The notes below the pieces were generated by a model. It was not told the origin of the DNA, did no database searches, and saw only the letters and a list, made by a program, of their open reading frames with translations. From NCBI GenBank assembly GCA_963655255.1, contig CAVKEB010000018.1, positions 1 through 52,515 of the forward strand: DNA of 52,515 nt. The letters are read 5' to 3'. Both the position numbers and the translations under genes were made by a program. Origin of the DNA: CAG-791 sp963655255 (GTDB taxonomy: Bacteria > Bacillota > Clostridia > Lachnospirales > Lachnospiraceae). How positions within the stretch are numbered: position 1 is the first letter of the stretch; every line of letters begins with the position of its first letter. Positions 16,056 through 27,491 of the stretch are shown here, piece after piece.

Positions 16056-18320
16056 ATGTCAGAGAAGGAGAAGAACAAAAAAGAAGCGGGCGCAGAGGAG
16101 ATCCGCTGGCGCAATCCGAAATATTATTTCAACCGGGAGCTGTCCTGGCTGCAGTTCGACAGACGGTGTCTTTCCGAGGCAAGGAGCAGAGAGAATCCGC
16201 TCATGGAGCGGTTGAATTTTCTATCCATCACGGCGTCGAATCTGGATGAATTCTTCATGGTCCGCGTGGCGTCTCTCCAGGATATGTGCAAGGCGGGCTA
16301 CAGCAAGAAGGATATCTCCGGCATGACGGCGGGCGAGCAGCTGGAAGCGATCATAGAGGATGCACATGACTTCGTGGACATGCAGTATTCCACGCTGAAC
16401 CGCCAGATCATTCCGGCTCTTCGTGAGGAGGGCATTACGATTGTTGACGGGACGCAGAAGCTGACCGGCGAGGAAAAGGACTTTGTGGACGAGTATTTTG
16501 AGACGGAGGTCTATCCGGTCATCACGCCGATGGCAGTGGATTCTTCGCGGCCGTTCCCCCTTATTCTCAATAAGTCTCTGAACATCGGTGCTCTCCTGAA
16601 GCGGAAGGAGAATGCGGGCCCCGGCATTCTGACACATACGAAGAAATCCCGGAAGTCCCTAAAGAGCGAGAAGGACAATCTGGAATTCGCAACGGTGCAG
16701 GTGCCCTCGGTTCTGCCTCGCGTGATCCGGCTCCCGGAGGAGGCGGCAGGAGAGATGGAAGTGCGGCAGGACGGACATGTTCCGGTCCGCGTGATCCTTC
16801 TGGAAACCGTGATCCGGGATTACATCGGGGAGCTGTTCCAGAGTTATGATGTTGTCTGCACGGCTCCGTTCCGCATCATGCGCAATGCCGATATGGACAT
16901 TGACGAGGATGAGGCGGAGGACCTTCTGAAGGAGATTGAGAAATCGCTGAAGCAGCGCCGCCACGGCGAGGCCATCCGTCTGGAAATCGAGGCGGGAGCA
17001 GACCGGAGGCTGACCAGGATTCTGGAGGAGGAGCTGAAGCTGGATGAAAAGGAAGTGTTCCACATCGACGGACCGCTGGATCTGACCTTCCTTTCCAAGG
17101 TGCGCAAGGTGGAAGGCTTTGAAGACCTGCACGAGCACCGCTATCTTCCGCCGCAGGAGGTTCCGGAGCTGCCTGCAGGGTGCGATATTTTCGCACAGAT
17201 CCGCAAGGGGGATATTTTCCTGAGCCACCCCTATGAGACCTTCCAGCCGGTGGTGGATTTCGTTGCGAAAGCCGCCGTGGATCCGGATGTTCTTGCCATC
17301 AAGCAGACCCTCTACCGCGTCAGCGGCAATTCGCCGATTGTCGCGGCACTGGCGAAGGCCGCTGACAACGGCAAGCAGGTGACGGTTCTGGTGGAGCTCA
17401 AGGCAAGATTCGATGAGGAGAACAACATTGTCTGGGCCAGGATGCTGGAGAAGGCCGGGTGCCATGTCATTTACGGACTGGTCGGCCTGAAAACCCACTC
17501 CAAGATTACGCTGGTGGTCCGCCGTGAAGAGGACGGGATCCGGCGCTATGTTCACCTTGCAACCGGCAACTACAACGACACCACGGCGAAGCTCTACACG
17601 GACGTCGGCCTGATGACCTGCAAGGAGCATTTCGGCGAGGACGCGACGGCCGTCTTCAACATGCTGAGCGGCTACTCGGAGCCGAGGTCCTGGAACTGCC
17701 TGATTCTGGCACCGATCTGGATGAAGGACCGGTTCCTGTATCTGATCGGAAGAGAAGCGGAGAACGCAAGAAAGGGAGAGCCCGCACGGATCGTCGCGAA
17801 GATGAATTCCCTCTGCGATCCGGACATCATTGAAGGACTGTACAAGGCGAGCGCTGCCGGAGTGAAGATTGATCTTATTGTCCGCGGCATCTGCTGCCTG
17901 CGCGTTGGCATTCCGGGCGTCTCGGAGAATATCACGGTGCGCTCCATCGTCGGAAACTTCCTGGAGCACGCGCGGATCTTTATGTTCGAGAACGCAGGAC
18001 ACCCGGAATTCTACGCAGGCTCCGCGGACTGGATGCCCAGGAACCTGGACCGCCGCGTGGAGATCGTCTTCCCGCTGGAGGACGAGAGCGTCCGTGACAA
18101 AGCCTGGCACATTCTGAAAACGGAGCTGGCGGACACGGAACAGGCCAGCATCCTGCAGCCGGACGGCACTTATGAGAAGGTGGACCGTCGCGGCAAGGCC
18201 AAGGTCAACTCCCAGCTCCAGTTCTGCGAGGAAGCAGCGGAGGCAGTAAGAAAAGCACGCGCCGTCATGCGCGAGCAGCGGGTATTCATTCCCGAGGAGC
18301 ATCACGAGACAGAGGAGTAG
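16056..18320 (+). CDS. ppk: Polyphosphate kinase 1
   Basis: A 754-residue membrane-associated kinase that makes polyphosphate from ATP. The four-domain PPK1 layout is present: N domain YYFNRELSWLQFDRR, head domain, and C1/C2 domains of the phospholipase D type. The autophosphorylated histidine is in GLKTHSKITLV; the second is in EHARIFMFENAG. The signature ATGNYND is present. The start at 16056 has AGGAGG; an in-frame ATG at 16002 lacks one. The gene pairs with the upstream Ppx/GppA phosphatase, so synthesis and breakdown of polyphosphate are encoded together. A bidirectional terminator (18501-18566) lies downstream. Confidence 0.96.
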   Translation: MSEKEKNKKEAGAEEIRWRNPKYYFNRELSWLQFDRRCLSEARSRENPLMERLNFLSITASNLDEFFMVRVASLQDMCKAGYSKKDISGMTAGEQLEAIIEDAHDFVDMQYSTLNRQIIPALREEGITIVDGTQKLTGEEKDFVDEYFETEVYPVITPMAVDSSRPFPLILNKSLNIGALLKRKENAGPGILTHTKKSRKSLKSEKDNLEFATVQVPSVLPRVIRLPEEAAGEMEVRQDGHVPVRVILLETVIRDYIGELFQSYDVVCTAPFRIMRNADMDIDEDEAEDLLKEIEKSLKQRRHGEAIRLEIEAGADRRLTRILEEELKLDEKEVFHIDGPLDLTFLSKVRKVEGFEDLHEHRYLPPQEVPELPAGCDIFAQIRKGDIFLSHPYETFQPVVDFVAKAAVDPDVLAIKQTLYRVSGNSPIVAALAKAADNGKQVTVLVELKARFDEENNIVWARMLEKAGCHVIYGLVGLKTHSKITLVVRREEDGIRRYVHLATGNYNDTTAKLYTDVGLMTCKEHFGEDATAVFNMLSGYSEPRSWNCLILAPIWMKDRFLYLIGREAENARKGEPARIVAKMNSLCDPDIIEGLYKASAAGVKIDLIVRGICCLRVGIPGVSENITVRSIVGNFLEHARIFMFENAGHPEFYAGSADWMPRNLDRRVEIVFPLEDESVRDKAWHILKTELADTEQASILQPDGTYEKVDRRGKAKVNSQLQFCEEAAEAVRKARAVMREQRVFIPEEHHETEE

Positions 18321-18646
18321 GACATTGCACTGTCTGTCTTAAAATACCTTACTGTATTCTGCTTTTTAGCATATTCGCACAGGGTGTTTGCGGTATTGAA
18401 AAATTTGCAGCGGACCGTTTTGAGAGACTGCACGTATATCGGCTGCAGCGAAAACGGAAACAGTCTGCCTTTTGACATATTTGTATAGGGCGTCTGTGGT
18501 AAAAAATAACCTGCAGCGGCACGATTTCTGACGTAAGTCAACATGAGTGCCGCGCAGGTTATTTTTGTGAGAAAGATCACAGAGCGGAAACCACGCAGGT
18601 TATCTTTCAGGGAAACCAATGAAAGTGAGGTCGGGAATGCCTGCCT
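18321..18646. other. Convergent intergenic region with degenerate duplication and Family III hairpin
   Basis: No gene. Two related stretches, near 18368-18412 and 18476-18520, share the pattern CATATT-G-A-AGGG-GT--TG-GGTA followed by an A run and TGCAGCGG. They look like a decayed direct duplication. The second copy leads into the Family III hairpin at 18501-18566. The ppk gene ends on the left and the PHP-HAD gene ends on the right. Confidence 0.55.
18501..18566. terminator. Family III bidirectional terminator-like hairpin, copy 1
   Basis: The outer stem is AAATAACCTGC / GCAGGTTATTT. The inner stem is GCGGCAC / GTGCCGC, and inside the loop TGAC-GTAA-GTCA forms a tetraloop hairpin. Runs of T follow on both strands, so it can end both ppk (plus) and the PHP-HAD gene (minus). 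Confidence 0.75.
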
Positions 18647-20329
18647 CTACACGCTCTCCAGAAACGGCACGAGGCCGTCGTGGTTGTTGTCCGTTTCGGT
18701 GATGACGTCGGCGGCCCTGCGCATCCCGGGATTGGAGGCAAGCCCGTTGCACATGCCGATGCCGAGGCCTGCGGCCTCCAGCATGGAGTTGTCGTTCGCA
18801 GCATCGCCCGCGGCAATGGCGTTCTTCGTGGAAATGCCGAGATGCCGGCAGAGCCAGCGGAGCGAATACCCCTTCGTTGCGCGGACGGGATCAATTTCGA
18901 GATACCAGGGGTTGGACATCACGGTGTGAAGAACATCGCCGTATTTCTCATCCAGCTCCCGGGCAAACGGTTCCAGCGCGTGGTCGGTTTCATTCTCCAG
19001 ATGAATGGAAAGGCACTTGCAGGGAGGAGCCGAGAGAGCCCCCGCCGGGTCATCGGCGTAGCGGACCGGGAGAGGAATCGGCATCCGCTCGGGCGAAACA
19101 TAGAAATCGGTCTCGCGGTTGGGTTTCCAGGTGATGATGGAATCGGTGTCATAAGTCTGGCAGTGAAGGCCGTGTTCCCTCGCGAGATTCATCACATCGC
19201 GCACCACGGGAATCGGAAGCGTTTCCCGGAAAAATGTCGCCTTTTCGTCACAGGAATAGAGTTCGGCTCCGTTGTAGGCGGAGATGAACTGGTTCGGATA
19301 GTGAAGCTGCAGCCTTTCCGAAAGGAGCCGGGCGTCCGGCATGGCGCGGCCGGAGGAGAGAACGAAAATGTTGCCGCGTGCGGTGAAGTCGTCCAATGCC
19401 TTCCGGGTCGCGGGAGAGATCGTCTTCTGATCGGTGGCGAGAGTCCCGTCGAAGTCACAGAAGAAAATCTTCGTCTGGTCTGTGACATGGAAGCGGGCAT
19501 GCTTCATTTTCGTCAGGCACTCTTCCGGAACCGCGAGGTGTCCGTACCCGGTTCCCATCTCCAGCCCCGGCTTGTTCGCTCCGTGAAAATCAGAGCCGCC
19601 GGAGAGAAGAAGATCGTAGCGCTGGGCGAGTCGGCGGATTTTCTCCGTCATTTCCGGCGTGTGCTGGCAGTAGTAGGCCTCAATCCCCATCAATCCTGCC
19701 TCTTTGAGTTCCCGGATGAGCGTTTCCAGCCCTTCGTCGCCGAGTTTATACTGGAACGGATGCGCCAGAATCGGGATTCCGTGGAAGCGGAGCAGGAACT
19801 CGACGGCCTTCTTCGGGGTGATTTTCTCGCGCGGAACAAAGAACGGGCAGTCATCGCCGATGTACTTGTCAAAGGCCTCCTTCAGACTGGAAATGGCTCC
19901 CTTTTTCAGAAGGAATTTCGCCATGTTGGCGCGGGTCACGATGGCGCCCGGATTGTCAGCCATCAGCTCGTCGTAGGGAATCGGGAGACCGGCGGCGCAC
20001 ATCATGTCGCACATCTTCCGGTTGCGCAGATCCCTTGCGTCGGAGAACTCTTTCACCTGACGGCGGAATTCGGGATCCCTGTAGTCATAGAAGAGCCCGA
20101 CGATATGAACATCCTTCTCGAGGTACTTCGTGGAAAGCTCAATGCCGGGAATGACCTCAACATCCGTCCCGGCAGCGGCCTCCATGGCCTCGTCGATGCC
20201 GATGGCGGTGTCATGATCCGTCAGGGCAAACGCGGAGAGGTTCTTCTCCTGCGCGATCTGAACCAGCTGCGACGGCGTGAAGGTGCCGTCGGAACGCGTG
20301 GAATGCGTGTGAAGATCTACTGTTTTCAT
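18647..20329 (-). CDS. Fusion of PHP phosphoesterase and HAD (Cof-type) phosphatase
   Basis: A 560-residue cytoplasmic fusion. Residues 1 to about 280 form a PHP domain of the TrpH/YciV kind, with metal ligands in DLHTHSTRSDGT, LTDHDT, PGIELS, ILAHPFQ and SGGSDFHG. Its usual end, TGYGHLAVPEECL, is followed directly by a Cof-type HAD phosphatase starting FFCDFDGTLATD, then VLSSGRAMP and AAGDAANDNSML near the end. The first half is expected to hydrolyse phosphodiesters or nucleotide 3',5'-bisphosphates, and the second sugar phosphates. Together they suggest stepwise dephosphorylation of one substrate, which is inference. The hairpins at 20392-20421 and 20490-20551 lie upstream. Confidence 0.88.
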   Translation of the reverse strand: MKTVDLHTHSTRSDGTFTPSQLVQIAQEKNLSAFALTDHDTAIGIDEAMEAAAGTDVEVIPGIELSTKYLEKDVHIVGLFYDYRDPEFRRQVKEFSDARDLRNRKMCDMMCAAGLPIPYDELMADNPGAIVTRANMAKFLLKKGAISSLKEAFDKYIGDDCPFFVPREKITPKKAVEFLLRFHGIPILAHPFQYKLGDEGLETLIRELKEAGLMGIEAYYCQHTPEMTEKIRRLAQRYDLLLSGGSDFHGANKPGLEMGTGYGHLAVPEECLTKMKHARFHVTDQTKIFFCDFDGTLATDQKTISPATRKALDDFTARGNIFVLSSGRAMPDARLLSERLQLHYPNQFISAYNGAELYSCDEKATFFRETLPIPVVRDVMNLAREHGLHCQTYDTDSIITWKPNRETDFYVSPERMPIPLPVRYADDPAGALSAPPCKCLSIHLENETDHALEPFARELDEKYGDVLHTVMSNPWYLEIDPVRATKGYSLRWLCRHLGISTKNAIAAGDAANDNSMLEAAGLGIGMCNGLASNPGMRRAADVITETDNNHDGLVPFLESV

Positions 20330-20391
20330 ATCAATTCTCCCCCAAGAACGAAAATACGAAAATGATTTGGATACACGTCCCTATCATAACA

Positions 20392-20421
20392 GAAAAGAGG
20401 CGCTTGCAGGCACCTCTTTTC
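20392..20421 (-). terminator. Hairpin upstream of the PHP-HAD gene
   Basis: GAAAAGAGG (20392-20400) pairs with CCTCTTTTC (20413-20421) around a 12-nt loop. On the minus strand it is followed by TGTTATG rather than a long T run, so it could be a weak terminator or attenuator. Confidence 0.45.
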
Positions 20422-20489
20422 CGAGTTTTCCGGGGATCTTCAGAAAGCACTGGGGTTTCACGGTTCTGACAGCCGGCTGCAGCCGTTCC

Positions 20490-20551
20490 AAAAACACCCG
20501 CAGCGGCACGATTTTTGACGTAAGTCAACATGCGTGCCGCGCGGGTGTTTT
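20490..20551. terminator. Family III terminator-like hairpin, copy 2
   Basis: The outer stem is AAACACCCGC / GCGGGTGTTT. The core is the same as in copy 1: AGCGGCACGATTT, then TTGAC-GTAA-GTCAA, CATG and GTGCCGC. On the minus strand it follows the ABC-F gene and ends in TTTTTGG, so it terminates that gene. Confidence 0.75.
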
Positions 20552-20601
20552 GCAGAAAAATGTTCTTAAAAGCAGACGCTGCGCGGAAGGAAGGTACCGG
20601 C

Positions 20602-22257
20602 TTATTCCGCATCCTCGGAACTGTCGCCATCGGCGCTGGTGTCCGCCACATAGACGGTGCGCTTTCTTGCGTCCGCATCCTGCTCGAGATACGTGTCGTA
20701 ATCCGTGTCCTTGTCGATGATTCCGCCGCCGGGCAGGATCTCGATGATCCGGTTCGCCGTGGTCTGAACGACCTGATGGTCGCGGCAGGCGATCAGCTCA
20801 ACGCCCGGGAACTTGATCATGCCGTCGTTGAGCGCGGAGATGGATTCCATGTCCAGGTGGTTCGTCGGCTCGTCGAAGATCAGGCAGTTCGCGCCGCTGA
20901 TCATCATGGAGGAGAGCTGGCAGCGGACCTTCTCGCCGCCCGAGAGGATCTTGACCTTCTTGACGCCGTCCTCGCCGCGGAAGAGCATCCGGCCGAGGAA
21001 GCCGCGGACATAGGTGACATCCTTGATCTGGGAGTAGCCGGTCAGCCACTGTGTGATGTCCTCCTCGGTGTTGAAGAGCTCGGTGTTGTCCTTCTTGAAG
21101 TAGGACTGCGAGGTGGTGACGCCCCACTTGTAGGTGCCGCTGTCGGGCTCCATGTTGCCCATCAGAATTTCGAAGAGCGCGGTCTTCGCCTGTTCCTGGG
21201 AGCCGACGAACGCGATCTTGTCGTCGTGCTTGACAACAAAGGAGACATCGTCGAGGAGCTTGACGCCGCCGACGGTCTTCGTCAGATGCTCCACGGTCAG
21301 AACCTCATTGCCGATCTCACGGTCGGGACGGAAGTCGATGAACGGGTACTTGCGGGAAGAGGGCTTGATTTCGTCGAGCTCGATTTTCTCGAGGGCACGC
21401 TTCCGGGAAGTCGCCTGCTTGGACTTGGAAGCGTTCGCGGAGAAGCGGGAAATGAATTCCTTCAGTTCCTTGATCTTCTCCTCCTTCTTCTTGTTGGCTT
21501 CCTTCATCTGGCGGATCATCAGCTGGGAGGACTCATACCAGAAGTCATAGTTGCCGGCGTAGAGCGTGATTTTGCCGTAGTCGATGTCTGCGATGTCAGT
21601 GCAGACCTTGTTCAGGAAGTAGCGGTCGTGCGAGACGACGATGACGATGTTGGGGAAATTGATGAGGAACTCCTCCAGCCATGCGATGGCGTCGAGGTCC
21701 AGATGGTTCGTCGGCTCGTCGAGAAGAAGAATGTCGGGGCTGCCGAACAGGGCTCTTGCCAGAAGGACCTTCACCTTCTGCGCACCGTTCAGATCGCCGA
21801 CCTTCTGGTAGTGGTACTCATCCTCGATGCCGAGGCCGTTCAGGAGAGATTCGGCATCGGATTCTGCTTCATACCCGCCCATCTCGGCGTACTCGCTCTC
21901 GAGCTCCGCGGCGCGGATGCCGTCCTCGTCCGAGAAATCGGGCTTGGCATAGAGCTCGTCCTTCTCTTTGCCGATCTCGTAGAGCTTCCGGTTGCCCTGA
22001 ATGACGGTGTCCAGAACGACCTGATCGTTGTATTTCTCGTGGTCCTGCTCCAGGAAGGAGAGGCGCTGGCCGGGCGTGATGGCGATCTCACCGTTCGTGG
22101 TCTCCAGCTGGCCGGAGAGGATCTTCAGAAAAGTGGATTTCCCGGCGCCGTTGGCACCGATGATGCCGTAGCAGTTTCCTTCCGTGAATTTGATGTTGAC
22201 ATCTTCAAAAAGGGCCTTTTTGCCGACCCGGTAGGTGACGTTGTTCGCTGAAATCAT
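20602..22257 (-). CDS. ABC-F family ATPase (YkpA/YbiT-like)
   Basis: A 551-residue cytoplasmic protein with two ABC domains and no membrane segments, as in ribosome-associated ABC-F factors. Domain 1 has Walker A GANGAGKS (about residue 35), signature LNGAQKVKVLL and LLLDEPTNHLD. Domain 2 has a degenerate Walker A, GSQEQAKTALF, a canonical LSGGEKVRCQL and FDEPTNHLD. The linker between domains is basic and helical. The N-terminus MISANNVTYRVGKKALFEDV matches YkpA-like proteins, whose role is translational, not transport. It ends acidic (DGDSSEDAE). The ribosome site AAGGAG lies about 11 nt upstream. It is divergent from ppdK. Confidence 0.92.
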   Translation of the reverse strand: MISANNVTYRVGKKALFEDVNIKFTEGNCYGIIGANGAGKSTFLKILSGQLETTNGEIAITPGQRLSFLEQDHEKYNDQVVLDTVIQGNRKLYEIGKEKDELYAKPDFSDEDGIRAAELESEYAEMGGYEAESDAESLLNGLGIEDEYHYQKVGDLNGAQKVKVLLARALFGSPDILLLDEPTNHLDLDAIAWLEEFLINFPNIVIVVSHDRYFLNKVCTDIADIDYGKITLYAGNYDFWYESSQLMIRQMKEANKKKEEKIKELKEFISRFSANASKSKQATSRKRALEKIELDEIKPSSRKYPFIDFRPDREIGNEVLTVEHLTKTVGGVKLLDDVSFVVKHDDKIAFVGSQEQAKTALFEILMGNMEPDSGTYKWGVTTSQSYFKKDNTELFNTEEDITQWLTGYSQIKDVTYVRGFLGRMLFRGEDGVKKVKILSGGEKVRCQLSSMMISGANCLIFDEPTNHLDMESISALNDGMIKFPGVELIACRDHQVVQTTANRIIEILPGGGIIDKDTDYDTYLEQDADARKRTVYVADTSADGDSSEDAE

Positions 22258-22784
22258 GTGCTCGTCTTTCTCCTTATGGTTCTCATTTTGTAGTAAATAT
22301 TGGCTGCTGCGAGAAAATACTGCGTCCGGTCAGGGGCTGCATCGTCGATTCGGGACGGATGAGCCGCGCCTTTTCCGGAAACAGCTTCGTTTCGTCAGGG
22401 GCAGGCCTGTCTCCCGGGAACAGAAGAGGCCGCAGCCGCCCTGGAAATGGCCTGCATTCCGGCTCTTCAGACGCAGGAAACGCCCACAACCCAAGCCCTT
22501 ATAATATCGAAGAAACTCATGAAAGGCAAGACTTTGCAAAAATCGGCTGATTCTCCCGGATTCGTCAGGCTCCGGCGGATCACGACACATTGTACTCTGC
22601 AAATAAAAATAAAAGTCTGAAAAAAGGAAAGAGGAAAGCCAAATCAAGCACTTTTTGCACATATTTGCGCATAAAACGAAGCTCCGGGGACTGTGCGAAC
22701 GGGGGAGAGTACGGTATAATTCAGATATTAAAGGTACCGTGCCGCAAGGCATGGCGGATTCATTTATTTTTCTTAGGAGGAAAA
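22258..22784. other. 527-bp divergent promoter region between ABC-F gene and ppdK
   Basis: No credible gene; short open frames here lack ribosome sites. A TATAAT -10 hexamer lies at 22715-22720, 65 bp before the ppdK start, with no good -35 at 16-18 bp. Another TATAAT is at 22500-22505. No repeat family of the window occurs here. A long leader for ppdK is possible. Confidence 0.5.
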
Positions 22785-25412
<2,628 letters not shown>

Positions 25413-25434
25413 TTTTATAAAGCGCTTTGACAAG

Positions 25435-25468
25435 AAGCCCCCTGCTGGAATCAGCAGGGGGCTTTTTT
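25435..25468 (+). terminator. ppdK terminator
   Basis: AAGCCCCCTGCTG and its complement form a perfect 13-bp stem around GAAT, followed by a T run (25463-25468). Confidence 0.93.
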
Positions 25469-25512
25469 AAAGAAATAAGAAGACAACGACTGGCTATCGC
25501 CCTCTCTTCAAG

Positions 25513-25635
25513 GGATGTGTGCCAGGCAGCTGGTCACCGCTTTTTGTTCAATTGAATGAGCGCCAGGCAGTGGTTCATCGACTTTTGTTCGATTGGATGT
25601 GCGCCGGGCCATCGGCACCGTCTTGGGGGCGCTGG
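25513..25635. repeat. 41-bp direct tandem repeat, about three units
   Basis: Units start at 25513, 25554 and 25595. Each begins G(A/G)ATG-G-GCC-GG, and the first two end TTTTGTTC(A/G)ATT. The third is degenerate after its first half. The array lies between ppdK and the 3' end of the diguanylate cyclase gene. Confidence 0.7.
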
Positions 25636-25670
25636 GGGTTGTCAGGTACCGCGCGTTGTCTGATCCGGGG

Positions 25671-27491
25671 TCAGGATGGAGAAGAGGCATGAAACGCCTC
25701 TTTTTCCCGATACATCGCCTGATCCGCCATCTGATAGGCCTCCTCGAAGGAGAGTGTGTCGCTTGTGATGGTGGCACTGCCGAAGGAGACGCTGAGCGTA
25801 AGCTTCTCGTCGCTCTTTTCGATAAGCTTCTGCCTCATGTTCGCGATCATCCATCCGGCGCGCTCGGCGGAGCAGTGCGCGCACAGGATCAGGAACTCAT
25901 CGCCGCCGATCCGCATGGCGATGCCGCTGTCTCCTACGGAGCCCTGGATGACGGAGGCGACGCGCTGCAGAAGAAGATCTCCGTACTCGTGACCGAGTGT
26001 GTCATTGGTCCGCTTTAAGTAATTGCAGTCCGCCATGATGAGGCTGACCGGATAATCGTCCGACCGGACGAAATTCCTGCTCCGGGATTCCATGTAATTG
26101 CGGTTGTGGAGCCCCGTCAGCTTGTCGCGGTAAGAGAGCTCCTCCGCCTGCCGCAGGGCGGAAATGTCTCTCGTCGTCACGAGAATGGCCTGCACATTTC
26201 CCTCATTGTCGAAGCGCTGCGGGATCAGCTGGATGCAGAACCAGGCTCCGTGGCTGTCCCGGACCTCCTTTCCGAGAGAGGAGTGGCCCTTCAGGCGCTC
26301 CGCCAACGTATCGAGCTCCAGAAAATTCATGACGATGGGATAGTATTCGGGATCCACTTCGTTTTTGCAGACGGCGAACAGAAATTCATAGGGACTCCGG
26401 TGCGCTTCAAAGACAGCCGCGAGGCGGTCGGAAGGATGAATGGCCTCCAGTTCCATCCGGTCGATGTGCAGAAGGAAGGTGGAAGAGTAGCTGGTGCTGA
26501 TGGCGTTGATGATGCGCAGCTGTTTCTCCACCTTATGCAGATTCTCCTTGTCGAAGTGCCGCTGGATGGAGAGAACGATCAGGCACAGGACGAGATACAG
26601 CATGAATCCGGCGGTGATGACGTTCGAGCGGTTGGAGAAAACCTCACTGGAAGGATAGACGGCATAGACATAGTAATTGCCGCAGACGCGCCGGAGGCCG
26701 TACCACTGCGTGCCCTGATAGCGGAAGCTGGTGAGCGCATCTTCCTTCCAGACGATGGACGAGGAGAGCTCCCGGTATTCCTCGGTTCCGAGACGTTCGA
26801 GAACCTCGCTGTTCGTGGAAAGAACCTTCGTTCCGTCCGTAATGACCATGACGGGATTCTTGTGAAAGTTGTTATTCTCCAGAATGCTGCTGATCGTAAA
26901 CTCATACGGGTCGGTGCTGGGCTTTTCCTGGCTGTAGTAGCACAGAATCAGCCGGCTTCCGTCGTCTGTGGCGGCGGCAGCGTAGTCGTAGAGATGACCG
27001 TCCAGCGTGACCTGATCAATATAGGTTTTGGAAGGATATTTCAGAATGTCGGTGACCGTGGATTTGGAGAGAATGTCCTTCCACAAAGAGACCGGATCGT
27101 CATTGTCCATGTCCGTCTGTGCGAGGACAGAAAGGCTGGAATCTGTGACAATGATGCCGCTGACATGCGCCGTGCGGATGAATTCATGCAGAAAATCCGA
27201 ACTGGCCATGGAGTCCGGATCGGCAAAGGTCTTCAGGGTGTCTGCCGTATCCAGAAGCTTCTGAAGAGTATTTGCAGAGAGACCGGCCGTATAATTGTCG
27301 AATTTCCGGCATTCGGTTTCCAGATAGGAAACGGTTTCCTCCGCAAGAGACTCGGTCTCCCGAAGGTCCTGTGAGCGGACACTGACGCCGAGAAAGGCAA
27401 GAGCGCCGATGCTGGCGAGAAGGAAAACTCCGCCGATGATGCGGAAGAGATTTTCCGGGGAGAACTTGAGAAGATTTTTACTGGCTGACAT
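25671..27491 (-). CDS. Membrane diguanylate cyclase with extracytoplasmic sensor and PAS-like domain
   Basis: A 606-residue protein. A first membrane helix (FRIIGGVFLLASIGALAFL) and a second (VITAGFMLYLVLCLIVLSI) enclose an extracytoplasmic domain of about 250 residues. A PAS-like region follows, ending in AILVTTRDISALRQAEELS, and then a GGDEF domain with DKLTGLHNR and MRIGGDEFL. It should make cyclic di-GMP from two GTP. The inhibitory RxxD motif is absent; the position reads SVGD. The start at 27491 has GGAGGA six bases upstream, inside the 3' end of the binding-protein gene, so the two are translationally coupled. The pairing suggests that ligand capture outside controls the cyclase. Confidence 0.9.
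   Translation of the reverse strand: MSASKNLLKFSPENLFRIIGGVFLLASIGALAFLGVSVRSQDLRETESLAEETVSYLETECRKFDNYTAGLSANTLQKLLDTADTLKTFADPDSMASSDFLHEFIRTAHVSGIIVTDSSLSVLAQTDMDNDDPVSLWKDILSKSTVTDILKYPSKTYIDQVTLDGHLYDYAAAATDDGSRLILCYYSQEKPSTDPYEFTISSILENNNFHKNPVMVITDGTKVLSTNSEVLERLGTEEYRELSSSIVWKEDALTSFRYQGTQWYGLRRVCGNYYVYAVYPSSEVFSNRSNVITAGFMLYLVLCLIVLSIQRHFDKENLHKVEKQLRIINAISTSYSSTFLLHIDRMELEAIHPSDRLAAVFEAHRSPYEFLFAVCKNEVDPEYYPIVMNFLELDTLAERLKGHSSLGKEVRDSHGAWFCIQLIPQRFDNEGNVQAILVTTRDISALRQAEELSYRDKLTGLHNRNYMESRSRNFVRSDDYPVSLIMADCNYLKRTNDTLGHEYGDLLLQRVASVIQGSVGDSGIAMRIGGDEFLILCAHCSAERAGWMIANMRQKLIEKSDEKLTLSVSFGSATITSDTLSFEEAYQMADQAMYREKEAFHASSPS

Noticed and set aside
20530..22251. 573-residue plus-strand open frame across the ABC-F gene
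   Set aside because: Antisense shadow; its protein is a Val/Leu/Asp-rich low-information sequence without known motifs.
25513..25635. CRISPR-like repeat array
   Set aside because: The 41-bp units are directly adjacent with no spacers, decay in the third unit, and there are no cas genes.
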